From Hyphomicrobium_A sp963724945 (GTDB taxonomy: Bacteria > Pseudomonadota > Alphaproteobacteria > Rhizobiales > Hyphomicrobiaceae), in NCBI GenBank assembly GCA_963724945.1, contig CAVRWL010000003.1, forward strand, positions 2,480,001 to 2,544,000: 64,000 bases of DNA, in the 5' to 3' direction. Each line of letters starts with the position of its first letter. The stretch's first letter is position 1. The position numbers and the translations under genes are program-made. This document shows, one piece after another, positions 18,023 through 27,276 of this stretch. Under the pieces are notes generated by a model. The model was not told the origin of the DNA, made no database searches, and saw nothing but the letters and a program-made list of their open reading frames with translations.

Positions 18023-18472
18023 CTACTTCAACAGCTCTTTCACCAGGCCACTCGCCTTGCCGAAGTCCATGCTCCCCGCGTACTTGGCTTTCAGCGCGCT
18101 CATCACCTTGCCCATGTCCTTAGGCCCTGCGGCCCCCGTCTCCTTGATCACGGCCCCGATCGCCGCCTTCGCCTCGGCCTCGCTCATCTGCTTGGGCATG
18201 TAGCCCTCGATGACCTTGATCTCGGCCGTCTCCTTGTCGACGAGGTCCTGGCGTCCGCCGGCGGTGAACTGCTCGACGGAATCGCGGCGCTGCTTGATCA
18301 TCTTGGCGAGCACGCCGAGGATGTCGGCGTCCGTGATCTTGTCCTTGCCCGAGGGACGCGCGTCGATGTCGGCCGACTTGATGGCGGCGTTGATCAAGCG
18401 CAGCGTGCCGACGCGGTCCTTCTCGCCGGTCTTCATCGCCACCTTGAGATCGGCGTTGATCTTCTCGCGCAT
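18023..18472 (-). CDS. GatB/YqeY domain protein
   Basis: A 149 aa protein of the YqeY family, related to the tRNA-binding tail of GatB. Landmarks are INADLKVAMKTGEKDRVGTLRLINAAIK at the N-terminus, KQRRDSVEQFTAGGR in the middle and KDMGKVMSALKAKYAGSMDFGKAS at the end (each a landmark only). It probably binds tRNA or aids amidotransferase reactions; the exact role is unknown. It is divergent from carA and lies just upstream of dnaG, the normal rhizobial order. Confidence 0.9.
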   Translation of the reverse strand: MREKINADLKVAMKTGEKDRVGTLRLINAAIKSADIDARPSGKDKITDADILGVLAKMIKQRRDSVEQFTAGGRQDLVDKETAEIKVIEGYMPKQMSEAEAKAAIGAVIKETGAAGPKDMGKVMSALKAKYAGSMDFGKASGLVKELLK

Positions 18473-18679
18473 GGGGCCTCCTTCGCGTATCGGGCGCCTG
18501 TGTAGGCCCGCCGGACGGGGGGTGCAAGACGCACGGCGCCATGGTCGCCGCGGTGTCGCCTGCGCCGGCGCGCCGGTTGACCTTGCCGCGCGCTTCTCCT
18601 AGGGTCCGCGCGCATTCCGCCAGTTCCTCACCAAGCGCAGCGCTCGCGACCTCCCGGCGGATGCCCGGAGCCCGTCACT

Positions 18680-19885
18680 TTGAGCACGACGACACCGCTC
18701 GCCGCCTCCTCGCCCGCACCGTGGGCGGATGCGCCGTTGACGGGACGGCTCGTTTTGGCCGACGGCACTGTGATCGCAGGCACCGGCCTCGGTGCGACCG
18801 GCTCGGCCGTCGGCGAGGTCTGCTTCAACACCGCAATGACCGGCTACCAGGAGATCCTCACCGATCCCTCCTACGCCGGCCAGATCATCACCTTCACCTT
18901 CCCCCACATCGGCAACGTCGGCGCCAACAACGAGGACACCGAGACCTCCAATCTCGCGGCGCGCTCGGGCGTGCGCGGTTGCATCCTGCGCGCGCCCATC
19001 ACGGAGGCCTCGAACTATCGCGCGTCCGAGCACCTCGACCGCTGGCTCAAAGCGCGCGGCATCATCGCGCTGTGTGGCATCGACACCCGCGCACTGACCG
19101 CGCGCATCCGCGCCAACGGCATGCCGAACGGCGTCATCGCGCACGATCCCTCCGGCAATTTCGACATCGCCAAACTCAAAGCGCAGGCGGCGGCGTGGCC
19201 TGGGCTCGACGGCATGGATCTCGTGCCGGAGGTGACGAGCGGGCAGAGCTACGGCTGGGACGAGACGCGCTGGGTGTGGGGCAACGGCTACGGGCGCCAA
19301 GAGCACGCCGATCTGCACGTCGTCGCCGTCGACTACGGCTTGAAGCGCAACATCCTGCGCTGTCTTGCGAGCGCCGGCTGCAAGGTGACGGTGGTGCCGG
19401 CGACGACGGCGGCCGAGGACATCCTGGAGCGCAAGCCCGACGGCGTCTTTCTCTCCAACGGCCCCGGCGATCCCGCCGCCACCGGACGCTATGCGGTCCC
19501 GGAGATCAAGAAGCTCATCGCCTCGGGGCTGCCCGTGTTCGGCATCTGCCTCGGCCATCAGATGCTGGCGCTCGCGCTCGGCGCCAAGACGCGGAAGATG
19601 CACCAGGGGCACCATGGCGCGAACCACCCCGTGAAGGACTTCACCACCCACAAGGTGGAGATCACCTCCATGAACCACGGGTTCACGGTCGATCGCGAGA
19701 CGCTTCCCGTCGAGGTCGAGGAGACGCACGTGTCTCTGTTCGACGGGTCCAACTGCGGCATCCAGATGAAGGGACGGCCGGTGTTCTCCGTGCAGTACCA
19801 CCCCGAGGCTTCGCCCGGCCCCCAGGACAGCCACTACCTCTTCGAGCGCTTCGTTGCGATGATGCGCAAGGTGAAGGCGCCCTGA
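18680..19885 (+). CDS. carA: Carbamoyl-phosphate synthase small subunit
   Basis: CarA is the glutaminase subunit that feeds ammonia to CarB for arginine and pyrimidine synthesis. The 401 aa product has the N-terminal domain (CFNTAMTGYQEILTDPSYAGQI) and a class I glutamine amidotransferase domain with catalytic C290 in GICLGHQ and the His/Glu pair in QYHPEASPGP. The start is a TTG at 18680 (MSTTTPLAASS), the best in-frame choice before LTGRLVLADG. carB is separated from it by two secreted-protein genes. Confidence 0.95.
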   Translation: MSTTTPLAASSPAPWADAPLTGRLVLADGTVIAGTGLGATGSAVGEVCFNTAMTGYQEILTDPSYAGQIITFTFPHIGNVGANNEDTETSNLAARSGVRGCILRAPITEASNYRASEHLDRWLKARGIIALCGIDTRALTARIRANGMPNGVIAHDPSGNFDIAKLKAQAAAWPGLDGMDLVPEVTSGQSYGWDETRWVWGNGYGRQEHADLHVVAVDYGLKRNILRCLASAGCKVTVVPATTAAEDILERKPDGVFLSNGPGDPAATGRYAVPEIKKLIASGLPVFGICLGHQMLALALGAKTRKMHQGHHGANHPVKDFTTHKVEITSMNHGFTVDRETLPVEVEETHVSLFDGSNCGIQMKGRPVFSVQYHPEASPGPQDSHYLFERFVAMMRKVKAP

Positions 19886-20068
19886 GTGCGCTGCAGCAGC
19901 GCTCCAACCCTACAAAACATTAACCCCGGCGGGGCTGCCGACGTGTGCAGCGCCGCCTATAGTGTGGTAACAGCCCACGGCCGCATCCGGGAAGTTGACC
20001 CGGGGGGTGACCGGGAACTCGTCCTGGTCGAGCCAGGGGCGCCGCGGCCACGGGCTAGGGAGGACTTG

Positions 20069-20719
20069 ATGTACCGGATCAACCGGTGTGCCGTTGCTTG
20101 CTTGATCACATTGGTCCTTTCGGCTGGGCCGGCCTTGAGCGCGGATGCCTCTTGCAAGGAGGCCGTCGTTGCCGCGTTCGCCAAGCAGCGGGCCTCCAAG
20201 GCCTTCACCATGACGGCCGAGGTCAAGGGCGAGAGCGGTCCGGCGCAGATCACCGCCGAGTACCTGCCGCCCGACCGCATGCACCAGACGATCATGGCGC
20301 CCGGTCAACCGGCGCTGGAGACCGTCCTCGTCGGCACGCGCGCCTGGAGCCGCCAGGGCGGCGCGTGGGAGGAGCTGATGCCGGCAATAGCGCAAACGAT
20401 CATCGCGCAGGTGCGCGAGGGCGTGGTCGACCCGCCCAAGGACGTCGGCGAGTTCGACTGCCTGGGCAAGGCGACCATTGACGGCAAAGAGTACCTCGCC
20501 TATCGCAGCGTCGAGAAACCCGAAGCCGCCGCCAAGGGGGCGGGCGGCGCGCCGCTGCACCGCACCGTCTACGTCGATCCCGCGACCGGCTTGCCGGCGA
20601 TCAACATCGTCGCCGAGGAGCTGCCAGGCGCGATGCCCCTCTTCAAGGGCGTCTACACCTACCCGACGGACCTCGTCATCGAGGGACACCCGGAAGCGTC
20701 CCTTGGCAAGGTCAGGTGA
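20069..20719 (+). CDS. Secreted LolA-like protein, paralogue 1
   Basis: A 216 aa protein with a signal peptide (ACLITLVLSAGPALSADA). The mature part shows AFTMTAEVK, PPDRMHQTIMAPGQPALETVLVGTRAWSRQ (landmark near residue 70), FDCLGKATIDGKEYLAYRS and TVYVDPATGLPAINIVAEE. This order resembles the LolA/LppX lipoprotein-carrier fold, but no lipid-carrier function can be claimed. It is clearly homologous to the next gene (20811), sharing DRM-Q, CLGK--DGKE-LAY and YVDP-TGLP. The two lie between carA and carB. Confidence 0.72.
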   Translation: MYRINRCAVACLITLVLSAGPALSADASCKEAVVAAFAKQRASKAFTMTAEVKGESGPAQITAEYLPPDRMHQTIMAPGQPALETVLVGTRAWSRQGGAWEELMPAIAQTIIAQVREGVVDPPKDVGEFDCLGKATIDGKEYLAYRSVEKPEAAAKGAGGAPLHRTVYVDPATGLPAINIVAEELPGAMPLFKGVYTYPTDLVIEGHPEASLGKVR

Positions 20720-20810
20720 GGGATGGGCCGCGAGCCGCGGCGAGACGCCGAGAGATCAAACAATTCGGGCGCTAGTGAGCGCCCGCTCTAGTGAGGATGA
20801 GGAGTAACAG

Positions 20811-21485
20811 ATGATGCGTCGGATGCTGACAGCCGTTGCCCTGACGATTGCGGTGAGCACCGCCGCTTACGCCGATTGCAAGGGCGAGGTCTCCTCCGCG
20901 CTCGAGCGGCAGCGCAAGACCAGCGGCTTCCGCATGCAGACGACGATGATCAGCGAGGACGGCAAGGTCGACATGACGGTCGACTACGCTCTCCCCGACC
21001 GCATGCGCCAGATCGTCAAGTCGACCAAGGATCCCAACCCGGTCGAGACCGTGGTCGTCGGGCAGAACGCCTGGAGCCACCAGCAGGGCCAGCCGTGGGC
21101 TCCGCTCAACCCGAAGTTGACTAGCGAGCTCGTCGATCAGATGCACGACACGCTCGGCGACCACCCGCCTCCGATCGGCGATTTCTCCTGCCTCGGCAAG
21201 AAGTCGCTCGACGGCAAGGAGATGCTCGCCTACGAGGGCGAGAACGAGGATCCGAACGCCAAGGATCCCAGCGCCAAGAACAAACCCAAGCTTCCCGACC
21301 GCCCCGTGCGCGTCATCTATGTCGACCCCACCACGGGGCTGCCCATGCGCTCAATTTTCGCCCACGCCAACAACCTCGACAAGCCGATCTTCGAGTCGAA
21401 CTTCAGCTATCCCATCGACCTTGCGATCGAAGCACCGAAGCTTTTACCCGGTCCGCCACCCGGTACGGTAACCAACTCGAAATAG
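20811..21485 (+). CDS. Secreted LolA-like protein, paralogue 2
   Basis: A 224 aa exported protein with signal MLTAVALTIAVSTAAYA. It repeats the plan of the preceding gene: FRMQTTMISEDGK, LPDRMRQIVKSTKDPNPVETVVVGQNAWS (landmark only), FSCLGKKSLDGKEMLAYEG, VIYVDPTTGLPMRSIFA and a proline-rich C-terminus. It differs by a lysine/asparagine-rich insert (NEDPNAKDPSAKNKPK). Function is unknown. The pair probably arose by tandem duplication, since divergence is moderate and order is conserved. Confidence 0.72.
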   Translation: MMRRMLTAVALTIAVSTAAYADCKGEVSSALERQRKTSGFRMQTTMISEDGKVDMTVDYALPDRMRQIVKSTKDPNPVETVVVGQNAWSHQQGQPWAPLNPKLTSELVDQMHDTLGDHPPPIGDFSCLGKKSLDGKEMLAYEGENEDPNAKDPSAKNKPKLPDRPVRVIYVDPTTGLPMRSIFAHANNLDKPIFESNFSYPIDLAIEAPKLLPGPPPGTVTNSK

Positions 21486-21622
21486 CGGGTTTCCTTCGCA
21501 CTAGCTGCTCGCGGATCCCGGCAAGCGCATACTTGAGGCTGCCGCGGGTTGTGCCGACGCATGCTGAATTGCGGTCGCACTGCTATAGCCAAAGCCGGTG
21601 ATCGGCAATAAAAGGCCGCCTC

Positions 21623-24600
21623 ATGCCCAAGCGCACGGATATCAAGTCCATCCTCATCATCGGGGCAGGGCCCATCGTCATCGGGCAAGCCTGCGAGTTT
21701 GACTATTCGGGGACGCAAGCCTGCAAGGCCCTCAAGGCGGAGGGTTACCGGATCGTGCTGGTCAACTCCAATCCAGCCACGATCATGACAGATCCCGAGC
21801 TCGCCGATGCCACCTACATCGAGCCGATCACACCCGACATCGTCACCAAGATCATCGCCGCAGAGCGTCCCGATGCGCTTTTGCCGACCATGGGCGGCCA
21901 GACCGCGCTCAACACCGCGCTCGAATTGCACAAGCGCGGCGTGTTGAGCGAGCTCGGCGTGGAGATGATCGGCGCCCGCGCTGAGGCGATCGATATGGCG
22001 GAGGACCGCCAGCTCTTCCGCGAGGCGATGCAGCGGATCGGGCTTGCCACGCCCCGCTCGATGCTTGCGCACAACCGCGAGGAGGCCGAGCGCGCGGTCG
22101 ACGTCGTGGGCCTGCCGGCCATCATCCGCCCCTCCTTCACGCTCGGCGGCACAGGCGGCGGCATCGCGTACAACCGCGAGGAGTTCCTGACGATCATCGA
22201 GCGCGGGCTCGATGCCTCGCCGACCCATCAGGTTCTTGTCGAGGAGAGCGTTCTCGGCTGGAAGGAGTTCGAGATGGAGGTGGTCCGCGATAAAGCGGAC
22301 AACTGCATCATCATCTGCTCGATCGAGAACGTCGATCCCATGGGCGTGCATACTGGCGACTCGATCACGGTCGCGCCGGCGCTCACGCTGACCGACAAGG
22401 AGTACCAGATCATGCGCAACGCCGCGATCGCGGTCTTGCGCGAGATCGGCGTGGAGACCGGCGGCTCCAACGTCCAGTTTGCGGTCAACCCGGAGGACGG
22501 GCGGCTCGTCGTCATCGAGATGAACCCGCGTGTCTCGCGCTCCTCCGCGCTCGCCTCCAAGGCGACCGGCTTTCCCATTGCCAAGGTCGCCGCCAAGCTT
22601 GCCGTCGGCTACACGCTCGACGAGCTCGCCAACGAGATCACCGGCGGGGCGACGCCCGCCTCCTTCGAGCCGACCATCGACTACGTCGTGACGAAGATCC
22701 CACGCTTCGCCTTCGAGAAGTTCCCCGGCTCCGATACGACGCTGACGACGTCGATGAAATCGGTGGGCGAGGCGATGGCAATCGGGCGCACCTTCGCCGA
22801 AAGCCTGCAGAAGGCGCTGCGCTCCATGGAGACGGGCCTCACCGGGCTCGACGACATTGCGCTCGAGGGACTGGGCGCGGGCGACGACAAGAACGTGATC
22901 CGCGCCGCCGTCTCCAAGCCGACGCCCGACCGCATCTTGAAGGTGGCGCAGGCCTTGCGGCTTGGCTTCGACGTCGAGCAGGTTCATCAGTCCTGCCGGA
23001 TCGACCCCTGGTTCCTCGCGCAATTGCAAGAGATCGTGGACGCGGAGGCACGCGTGCGCGCGCACGGACTCCCTGCATCGGCAAAGCAACTGCGCTCTTT
23101 GAAGGCAATGGGTTTCTCGGATGCGCGGCTCGCAACGCTCGCGGGGCTGAGCGAAGCCGATGTCACCGCGCGGCGCAGGGCGCTGCGTGTGACGCCCGTG
23201 TTCAAGCGCATCGACACCTGTGCGGCCGAGTTCGCGGCGCCCACGGCTTACATGTACTCGACCTACGAGCGCGGGCTTCTCCATTCGGAGGCCGGCAATG
23301 AGGACGCGGCGCCCGATTGCGAGGCCAATCCGAGCGCCGTGCGCAAGGTCATCATTCTCGGCGGCGGTCCCAACCGCATCGGGCAGGGCATCGAGTTTGA
23401 CTATTGCTGCTGCCACGCCTGCTTCGCGCTGACGGCGGTCGGCTACGAGACGATCATGATCAACTGCAACCCGGAAACGGTCTCCACCGACTACGACACC
23501 TCCGACCGGCTCTACTTCGAGCCGCTGACGGCGGAGGACGTGCTCGAGATCATCGCCAAGGAGCAGGAAAACGGCACGCTGCACGGCGTCATCGTGCAGT
23601 TCGGGGGGCAGACGCCCTTGAAGCTTGCGGCCGCATTGGAGGCGGCAGGCGTGCCCATCCTCGGCACCTCGCCCGACGCCATCGACCTTGCCGAGGATCG
23701 CGACCGCTTCAAGGCGCTGATCGAGAGGCTCGGCCTGCAGCAGCCGATGAGCGGCATCGCCAAGACGCCAGGGGAGGCGCGCGCGGTGGCCGAGAGCATC
23801 GGCTATCCCGTCGTGATCCGGCCTTCCTACGTGCTCGGCGGACGCGCCATGGAGATCGTGCACGACGGGGCCGAGATCGACCGCTACGTCGCGAAATTGT
23901 CGGCGACGCTCGAGCGTCCTTCCGAGCTTGTCGTCTCGGAGAGGCGTCCGTTGCTGATCGATCGCTATCTGACGGACGCAGTCGAGGTCGACGTCGACTG
24001 TCTCGCCGATGGCACCGACACGTTCATCGCGGGCATCATGGAGCACATCGAGGAGGCGGGCATCCACTCCGGCGACAGCGCTTGCTCGCTGCCGCCCTAT
24101 TCGCTGACGCCTGCGACGCTCGCCGAGCTCGGGCGCCAGACGCGCGAGCTCGCGCTCGCCCTGAAGGTCGTCGGCCTCATGAACGTGCAGTACGCGATCA
24201 AGGATGGCTCGGTTTTCGTGCTCGAGGTCAATCCGCGCGCCTCCCGCACCGTGCCGTTCGTCGCCAAGGTGATCGGCAAGCCGGTGGCGGCGATCGCAGC
24301 GGAGATCATGGCGGGACGGCCCTTGCGCGATTTCAAGCTCGAGCCCGCCGCGCTCCGCCACGTCGCGGTGAAGGAGGCGGTGTTTCCGTTCGCCCGCTTT
24401 CCCGGCGTCGATCCGATCCTGGGGCCGGAGATGCGCTCCACCGGAGAGGTCATGGGCATCGACAGCGACTTCGCCATGGCATTCGGCAAGAGCCAGATCG
24501 GCTCGGGGCAAAGCCTGCCGACGAGCGGCACGGTATTCGTCTCCGTTAAGGATGCCGACAAGGATCGCATGGTCGCACCCGTGCGCCAGTTGGAGGCGAT

Positions 24601-24928
24601 GGGCTTCAAGATCATCGCCACGCGCGGCACCAAGCGCCATCTCGAAGCGAACGGTATTAAGTGCGACGTCATCAACAAGGTGCTGGAGGGGCGCCCGCAC
24701 ATCGTCGACGCCATGAAGAATGGCGATGTGGCCCTGGTTTTCAACACGACGGAGGGGGCAAAGGCGCTGTCTGACAGCAAGGACATCCGGCGGACCGCCT
24801 TGCTTCATCACATTCCATATTATACAACTTTAGCCGGTGCGGTGGCGGTCACCCGGGCCATCAAGGCCCTAAAAGCGGGCACATTGAGAGTCGCGCCTTT
24901 GCAAAGCTTCGTGACACACCCAGCCTAA
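21623..24928 (+). CDS. carB: Carbamoyl-phosphate synthase large subunit
   Basis: CarB makes carbamoyl phosphate from bicarbonate, ammonia and two ATP. The 1101 aa product has the two homologous ATP-grasp halves: the first opens IKSILIIGAGPIVIGQACEFDYSG-like (about residues 7-30) and the second VRKVIILGGGPNRIGQGIEFDY-like (about 573-593), with IEMNPRVSRSSALASKATG and LEVNPRASRTVPFVAK as metal sites. The C-terminal MGS-like regulatory domain spans about residues 965-1085 (ATRGTKRHLEANG). Length is at the usual upper end for alphaproteobacterial CarB. It is followed by greA after 117 bases. Confidence 0.97.
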   Translation: MPKRTDIKSILIIGAGPIVIGQACEFDYSGTQACKALKAEGYRIVLVNSNPATIMTDPELADATYIEPITPDIVTKIIAAERPDALLPTMGGQTALNTALELHKRGVLSELGVEMIGARAEAIDMAEDRQLFREAMQRIGLATPRSMLAHNREEAERAVDVVGLPAIIRPSFTLGGTGGGIAYNREEFLTIIERGLDASPTHQVLVEESVLGWKEFEMEVVRDKADNCIIICSIENVDPMGVHTGDSITVAPALTLTDKEYQIMRNAAIAVLREIGVETGGSNVQFAVNPEDGRLVVIEMNPRVSRSSALASKATGFPIAKVAAKLAVGYTLDELANEITGGATPASFEPTIDYVVTKIPRFAFEKFPGSDTTLTTSMKSVGEAMAIGRTFAESLQKALRSMETGLTGLDDIALEGLGAGDDKNVIRAAVSKPTPDRILKVAQALRLGFDVEQVHQSCRIDPWFLAQLQEIVDAEARVRAHGLPASAKQLRSLKAMGFSDARLATLAGLSEADVTARRRALRVTPVFKRIDTCAAEFAAPTAYMYSTYERGLLHSEAGNEDAAPDCEANPSAVRKVIILGGGPNRIGQGIEFDYCCCHACFALTAVGYETIMINCNPETVSTDYDTSDRLYFEPLTAEDVLEIIAKEQENGTLHGVIVQFGGQTPLKLAAALEAAGVPILGTSPDAIDLAEDRDRFKALIERLGLQQPMSGIAKTPGEARAVAESIGYPVVIRPSYVLGGRAMEIVHDGAEIDRYVAKLSATLERPSELVVSERRPLLIDRYLTDAVEVDVDCLADGTDTFIAGIMEHIEEAGIHSGDSACSLPPYSLTPATLAELGRQTRELALALKVVGLMNVQYAIKDGSVFVLEVNPRASRTVPFVAKVIGKPVAAIAAEIMAGRPLRDFKLEPAALRHVAVKEAVFPFARFPGVDPILGPEMRSTGEVMGIDSDFAMAFGKSQIGSGQSLPTSGTVFVSVKDADKDRMVAPVRQLEAMGFKIIATRGTKRHLEANGIKCDVINKVLEGRPHIVDAMKNGDVALVFNTTEGAKALSDSKDIRRTALLHHIPYYTTLAGAVAVTRAIKALKAGTLRVAPLQSFVTHPA

Positions 24929-25001
24929 TCCATTGGACCCCTCTCGCGTCGTCGGGGCGGGTCGCTCCACACGAGTTGAGAGACTGTGTGTCGTCGTGGT
25001 T

Positions 25002-25017
25002 CTGGCAGCGCTGCCAG
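25002..25017. promoter_or_regulatory. 16-bp perfect palindrome upstream of greA
   Basis: CTGGCAGCGCTGCCAG is exactly self-complementary and lies 28 bases before the greA start. It could be a regulator site or a short RNA hairpin without loop; no assignment is possible from sequence. Confidence 0.35.
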
Positions 25018-25045
25018 GGCCTATGGGAGATGCTAGGAAATGACT

Positions 25046-25519
25046 ATGGAACGGGTGCCGATGACCATTGAGGGGTTCAAGAGGCTCGAGACCGAGCTTC
25101 ACCGTCTCAAATCGGAAGAGCGTCCCCGTATCATTCAGCAGATCGCGGAGGCGCGTCAGCACGGCGACCTCTCCGAGAACGCGGAGTATCACGCCGCCAA
25201 GGAGGCGCAGGGTTTCAACGAAGCGAGGGTGGCCGAGCTCGAGGACCGCATCGGCCGCGCCGACATCGTCGACACCGCGAAGCTGTCAGGCAACACGGTG
25301 AAGTTCGGCGCCACCGTCACGCTCGTCGACGAGGACACCGACGAGAAGGTTAAGTACAAGATCGTCGGCGATTTCGAGGCGAGCGTGCGCGACGGCAAGA
25401 TCTCGATCTCCTCGCCGATCGCGCGCGCGCTCATCGGCAAGACGAAGAACGACACCGCCGAGGTGACGACGCCAAAGGGTGCGCGCTCCTACAAGATCCT
25501 CAAGATCGAGTGGAAGTAG
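25046..25519 (+). CDS. greA: Transcription elongation factor GreA
   Basis: GreA rescues backtracked RNA polymerase by stimulating cleavage of the transcript. The 157 aa product has the coiled coil with the acidic tip HGDLSENAEYHAAKE and the C-terminal domain ending KILKIEWK. The ATG at 25046 (MERVPMT) is preferred to the one at 25040 because AGGA lies seven bases upstream of it and the length then equals the family norm. It lies downstream of carB in the same direction. Confidence 0.95.
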   Translation: MERVPMTIEGFKRLETELHRLKSEERPRIIQQIAEARQHGDLSENAEYHAAKEAQGFNEARVAELEDRIGRADIVDTAKLSGNTVKFGATVTLVDEDTDEKVKYKIVGDFEASVRDGKISISSPIARALIGKTKNDTAEVTTPKGARSYKILKIEWK

Positions 25520-25540
25520 GCGCTGGGCCTCCCGATCAAC

Positions 25541-26020
25541 TCATTTGTCGATCGCCGCAATCGGCACGCCGGGCTCGCGCTTGGCGCGCCTGATCGTGAG
25601 GAACGTCTTGACGCTCGCGACGTTGGGCGCCGCCGTCAGCACCTCGAGCACGAACTCCTGGAAAGCCGTGAGGTCGGCGGCGACGCATTTGAGCATGTAG
25701 TCGCTCTCGCCCGACAGCATGTAGGCTTCGCGCACGATCGGCCAGCCGAGCACCAGATTCTCGAACGCCCGCAGCTCTGCTTCGCCCTGGTTGTGCAACC
25801 CGACCATGGCGAAGGCGATGAGCTTGAAGCCGAGCGCAGCCTCGTCGAGCAGAACCGTATAGCCGGCGATCAGGCCCGCCTCCTCGAGCGCGCGCACGCG
25901 GCGCAGGCAGGGCGGCGCGGACAGCCCCACGCGCGCGGCGAGCGCGACGTTGGTCATGCGGCCGTCGGTTTGCAGCTCTTTCAGTATGCGCCAATCGAGC
26001 GGGTCGAGGCGGACGGGCAT
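25541..26020 (-). CDS. Lrp/AsnC family transcriptional regulator
   Basis: A 159 aa regulator with an N-terminal helix-turn-helix (LDWRILKELQTDGRMTNVALAARVGLSAPPCLRRV, landmark region residues 7-42) and a C-terminal RAM ligand domain (residues 65-145; GESDYMLKCVAADL). Lrp-type proteins sense amino acids and form octamers. The target is unknown; the divergent neighbour is the ELM1-like gene, and they share a 176-base intergenic region. Confidence 0.92.
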   Translation of the reverse strand: MPVRLDPLDWRILKELQTDGRMTNVALAARVGLSAPPCLRRVRALEEAGLIAGYTVLLDEAALGFKLIAFAMVGLHNQGEAELRAFENLVLGWPIVREAYMLSGESDYMLKCVAADLTAFQEFVLEVLTAAPNVASVKTFLTIRRAKREPGVPIAAIDK

Positions 26021-26196
26021 CCAAATCGTCTTTCCTACGAGCGGACCCGCCGAGGTGCCGCACTGAATGGTGTTCCGCCGTCGGACGTTGCACCAGTTGA
26101 GAGCATTTGGCTAGCTGTCGGGGGCGTTCTGCCGGGCTTATCCTGCGGCGGCAGGTCGACTCGACACTGGCGCCGCCGCCAGAGAGAAAGACCCAG

Positions 26197-27243
26197 ATGA
26201 CGGCGAGATTACAGGACGACGCAAAAATTGCGCGCCCGCTGGCGGGGCTCAAGGCGTGGCTGATCACACCCGGATTGGTGGGGATGGACGTGCAGACGCG
26301 AGGCGTGGCTCGCGCGCTCGGTCTCGACTTTGTGATGAAGCACGTCGACCCCAAGGGGATCTGGAAGCTTGCCTCCCCCTGGGGGCCGGTGGCGCCAGCT
26401 GAGCGATTCGGGCAGTCGGAGTCGCAGTTCGCGCCGCCGTGGCCCGATGTCGCCATCTCGGTGGGGCGCGGCAGCATTCCCTACTTGCGCGCTCTGCGCC
26501 GCAGGGCGGGAGATCGGACCTTCACCGTCGTGATGCAGGATCCCAGGACCGGGCTTGGGACTGCAGATTTCATCTGGGTGCCCGAGCACGACAGCCTGCG
26601 TGGGCCCAACGTGTTCACGACGCTCACCTCGCCCCACGGCTTGACGGCCGATCGCCTCGCCCAGTTGCGGCTCAGTCTGCCCCCGGCCATCGGCGAACTG
26701 CCGTCACCGCGCGTGGCGGTGCTTCTCGGCGGCAAGAACGCCGTCTACAAGTTCCGCGACGAGGACGACGAGCGGCTGGTCGGCGCGCTGCAATCGCTGG
26801 GGCGGCTGGGCGCGAGCTTTCTCATTACGCCGTCGCGGCGCACCCACGGGCGTCTTCTCGCCGCCACCGAGCAGGCGACGCGGGCATTCCCGCGCATTCT
26901 TTGGGACGGGAGCGGGGCGAACCCGTACGGCGATTTCCTCGCCCACGCCGACCTCTTTGTTGTCACGGCTGACAGCGTCAACATCACCGGCGAGGCCTGT
27001 GGCACGGGGCGACCGGTGCTCGTCTTTAAGCCCTCCGGAGGCTCGGCGAAGTTCCACCGCTTCCATGCCGACCTCGAGGCGCGCGGCGCCACGCGGCCGC
27101 TGCCCGATCGCCTCGATGCCATACCGGACTGGAGCTACGAGCCGCTGCATTCGGCCGACGAGATCGCGCGCGAGATCGAACGCCGTTGGCAGGAGCGCGC
27201 CGCTCTGCGATCGCGCGTGCAGGCGAAAGGCAAGCGAGGCTAG
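26197..27243 (+). CDS. Mitochondrial fission ELM1-like protein
   Basis: The 348 aa product belongs to the ELM1/DUF1022 family, named for a plant factor of mitochondrial division. Landmarks are AWLITPGLVGMDVQTRGVA at the start, DVAISVGRGSIPYLRALRR, VVMQDPR, LGGKNAVYKF and the late VTADSVNITGEACGTGRPVLVF, which resembles the nucleotide-sugar site of GT-B glycosyltransferases. A role as a glycosyltransferase or nucleoside-diphosphate-binding protein is inference; such genes are frequent in Alphaproteobacteria. The ATG at 26197 has AGAGAGAAAGACCC upstream. Confidence 0.82.
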   Translation: MTARLQDDAKIARPLAGLKAWLITPGLVGMDVQTRGVARALGLDFVMKHVDPKGIWKLASPWGPVAPAERFGQSESQFAPPWPDVAISVGRGSIPYLRALRRRAGDRTFTVVMQDPRTGLGTADFIWVPEHDSLRGPNVFTTLTSPHGLTADRLAQLRLSLPPAIGELPSPRVAVLLGGKNAVYKFRDEDDERLVGALQSLGRLGASFLITPSRRTHGRLLAATEQATRAFPRILWDGSGANPYGDFLAHADLFVVTADSVNITGEACGTGRPVLVFKPSGGSAKFHRFHADLEARGATRPLPDRLDAIPDWSYEPLHSADEIAREIERRWQERAALRSRVQAKGKRG

Positions 27244-27276
27244 GATCAGCCTCAAGGACGAAGGGCCGGGGTCGTC

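Noticed and set aside
21407..24811. 1134-codon minus-strand open frame
   Set aside because: It mirrors carB, which has all domains intact; the minus reading has low-complexity Arg/His/Asp-rich content and no homology landmarks.
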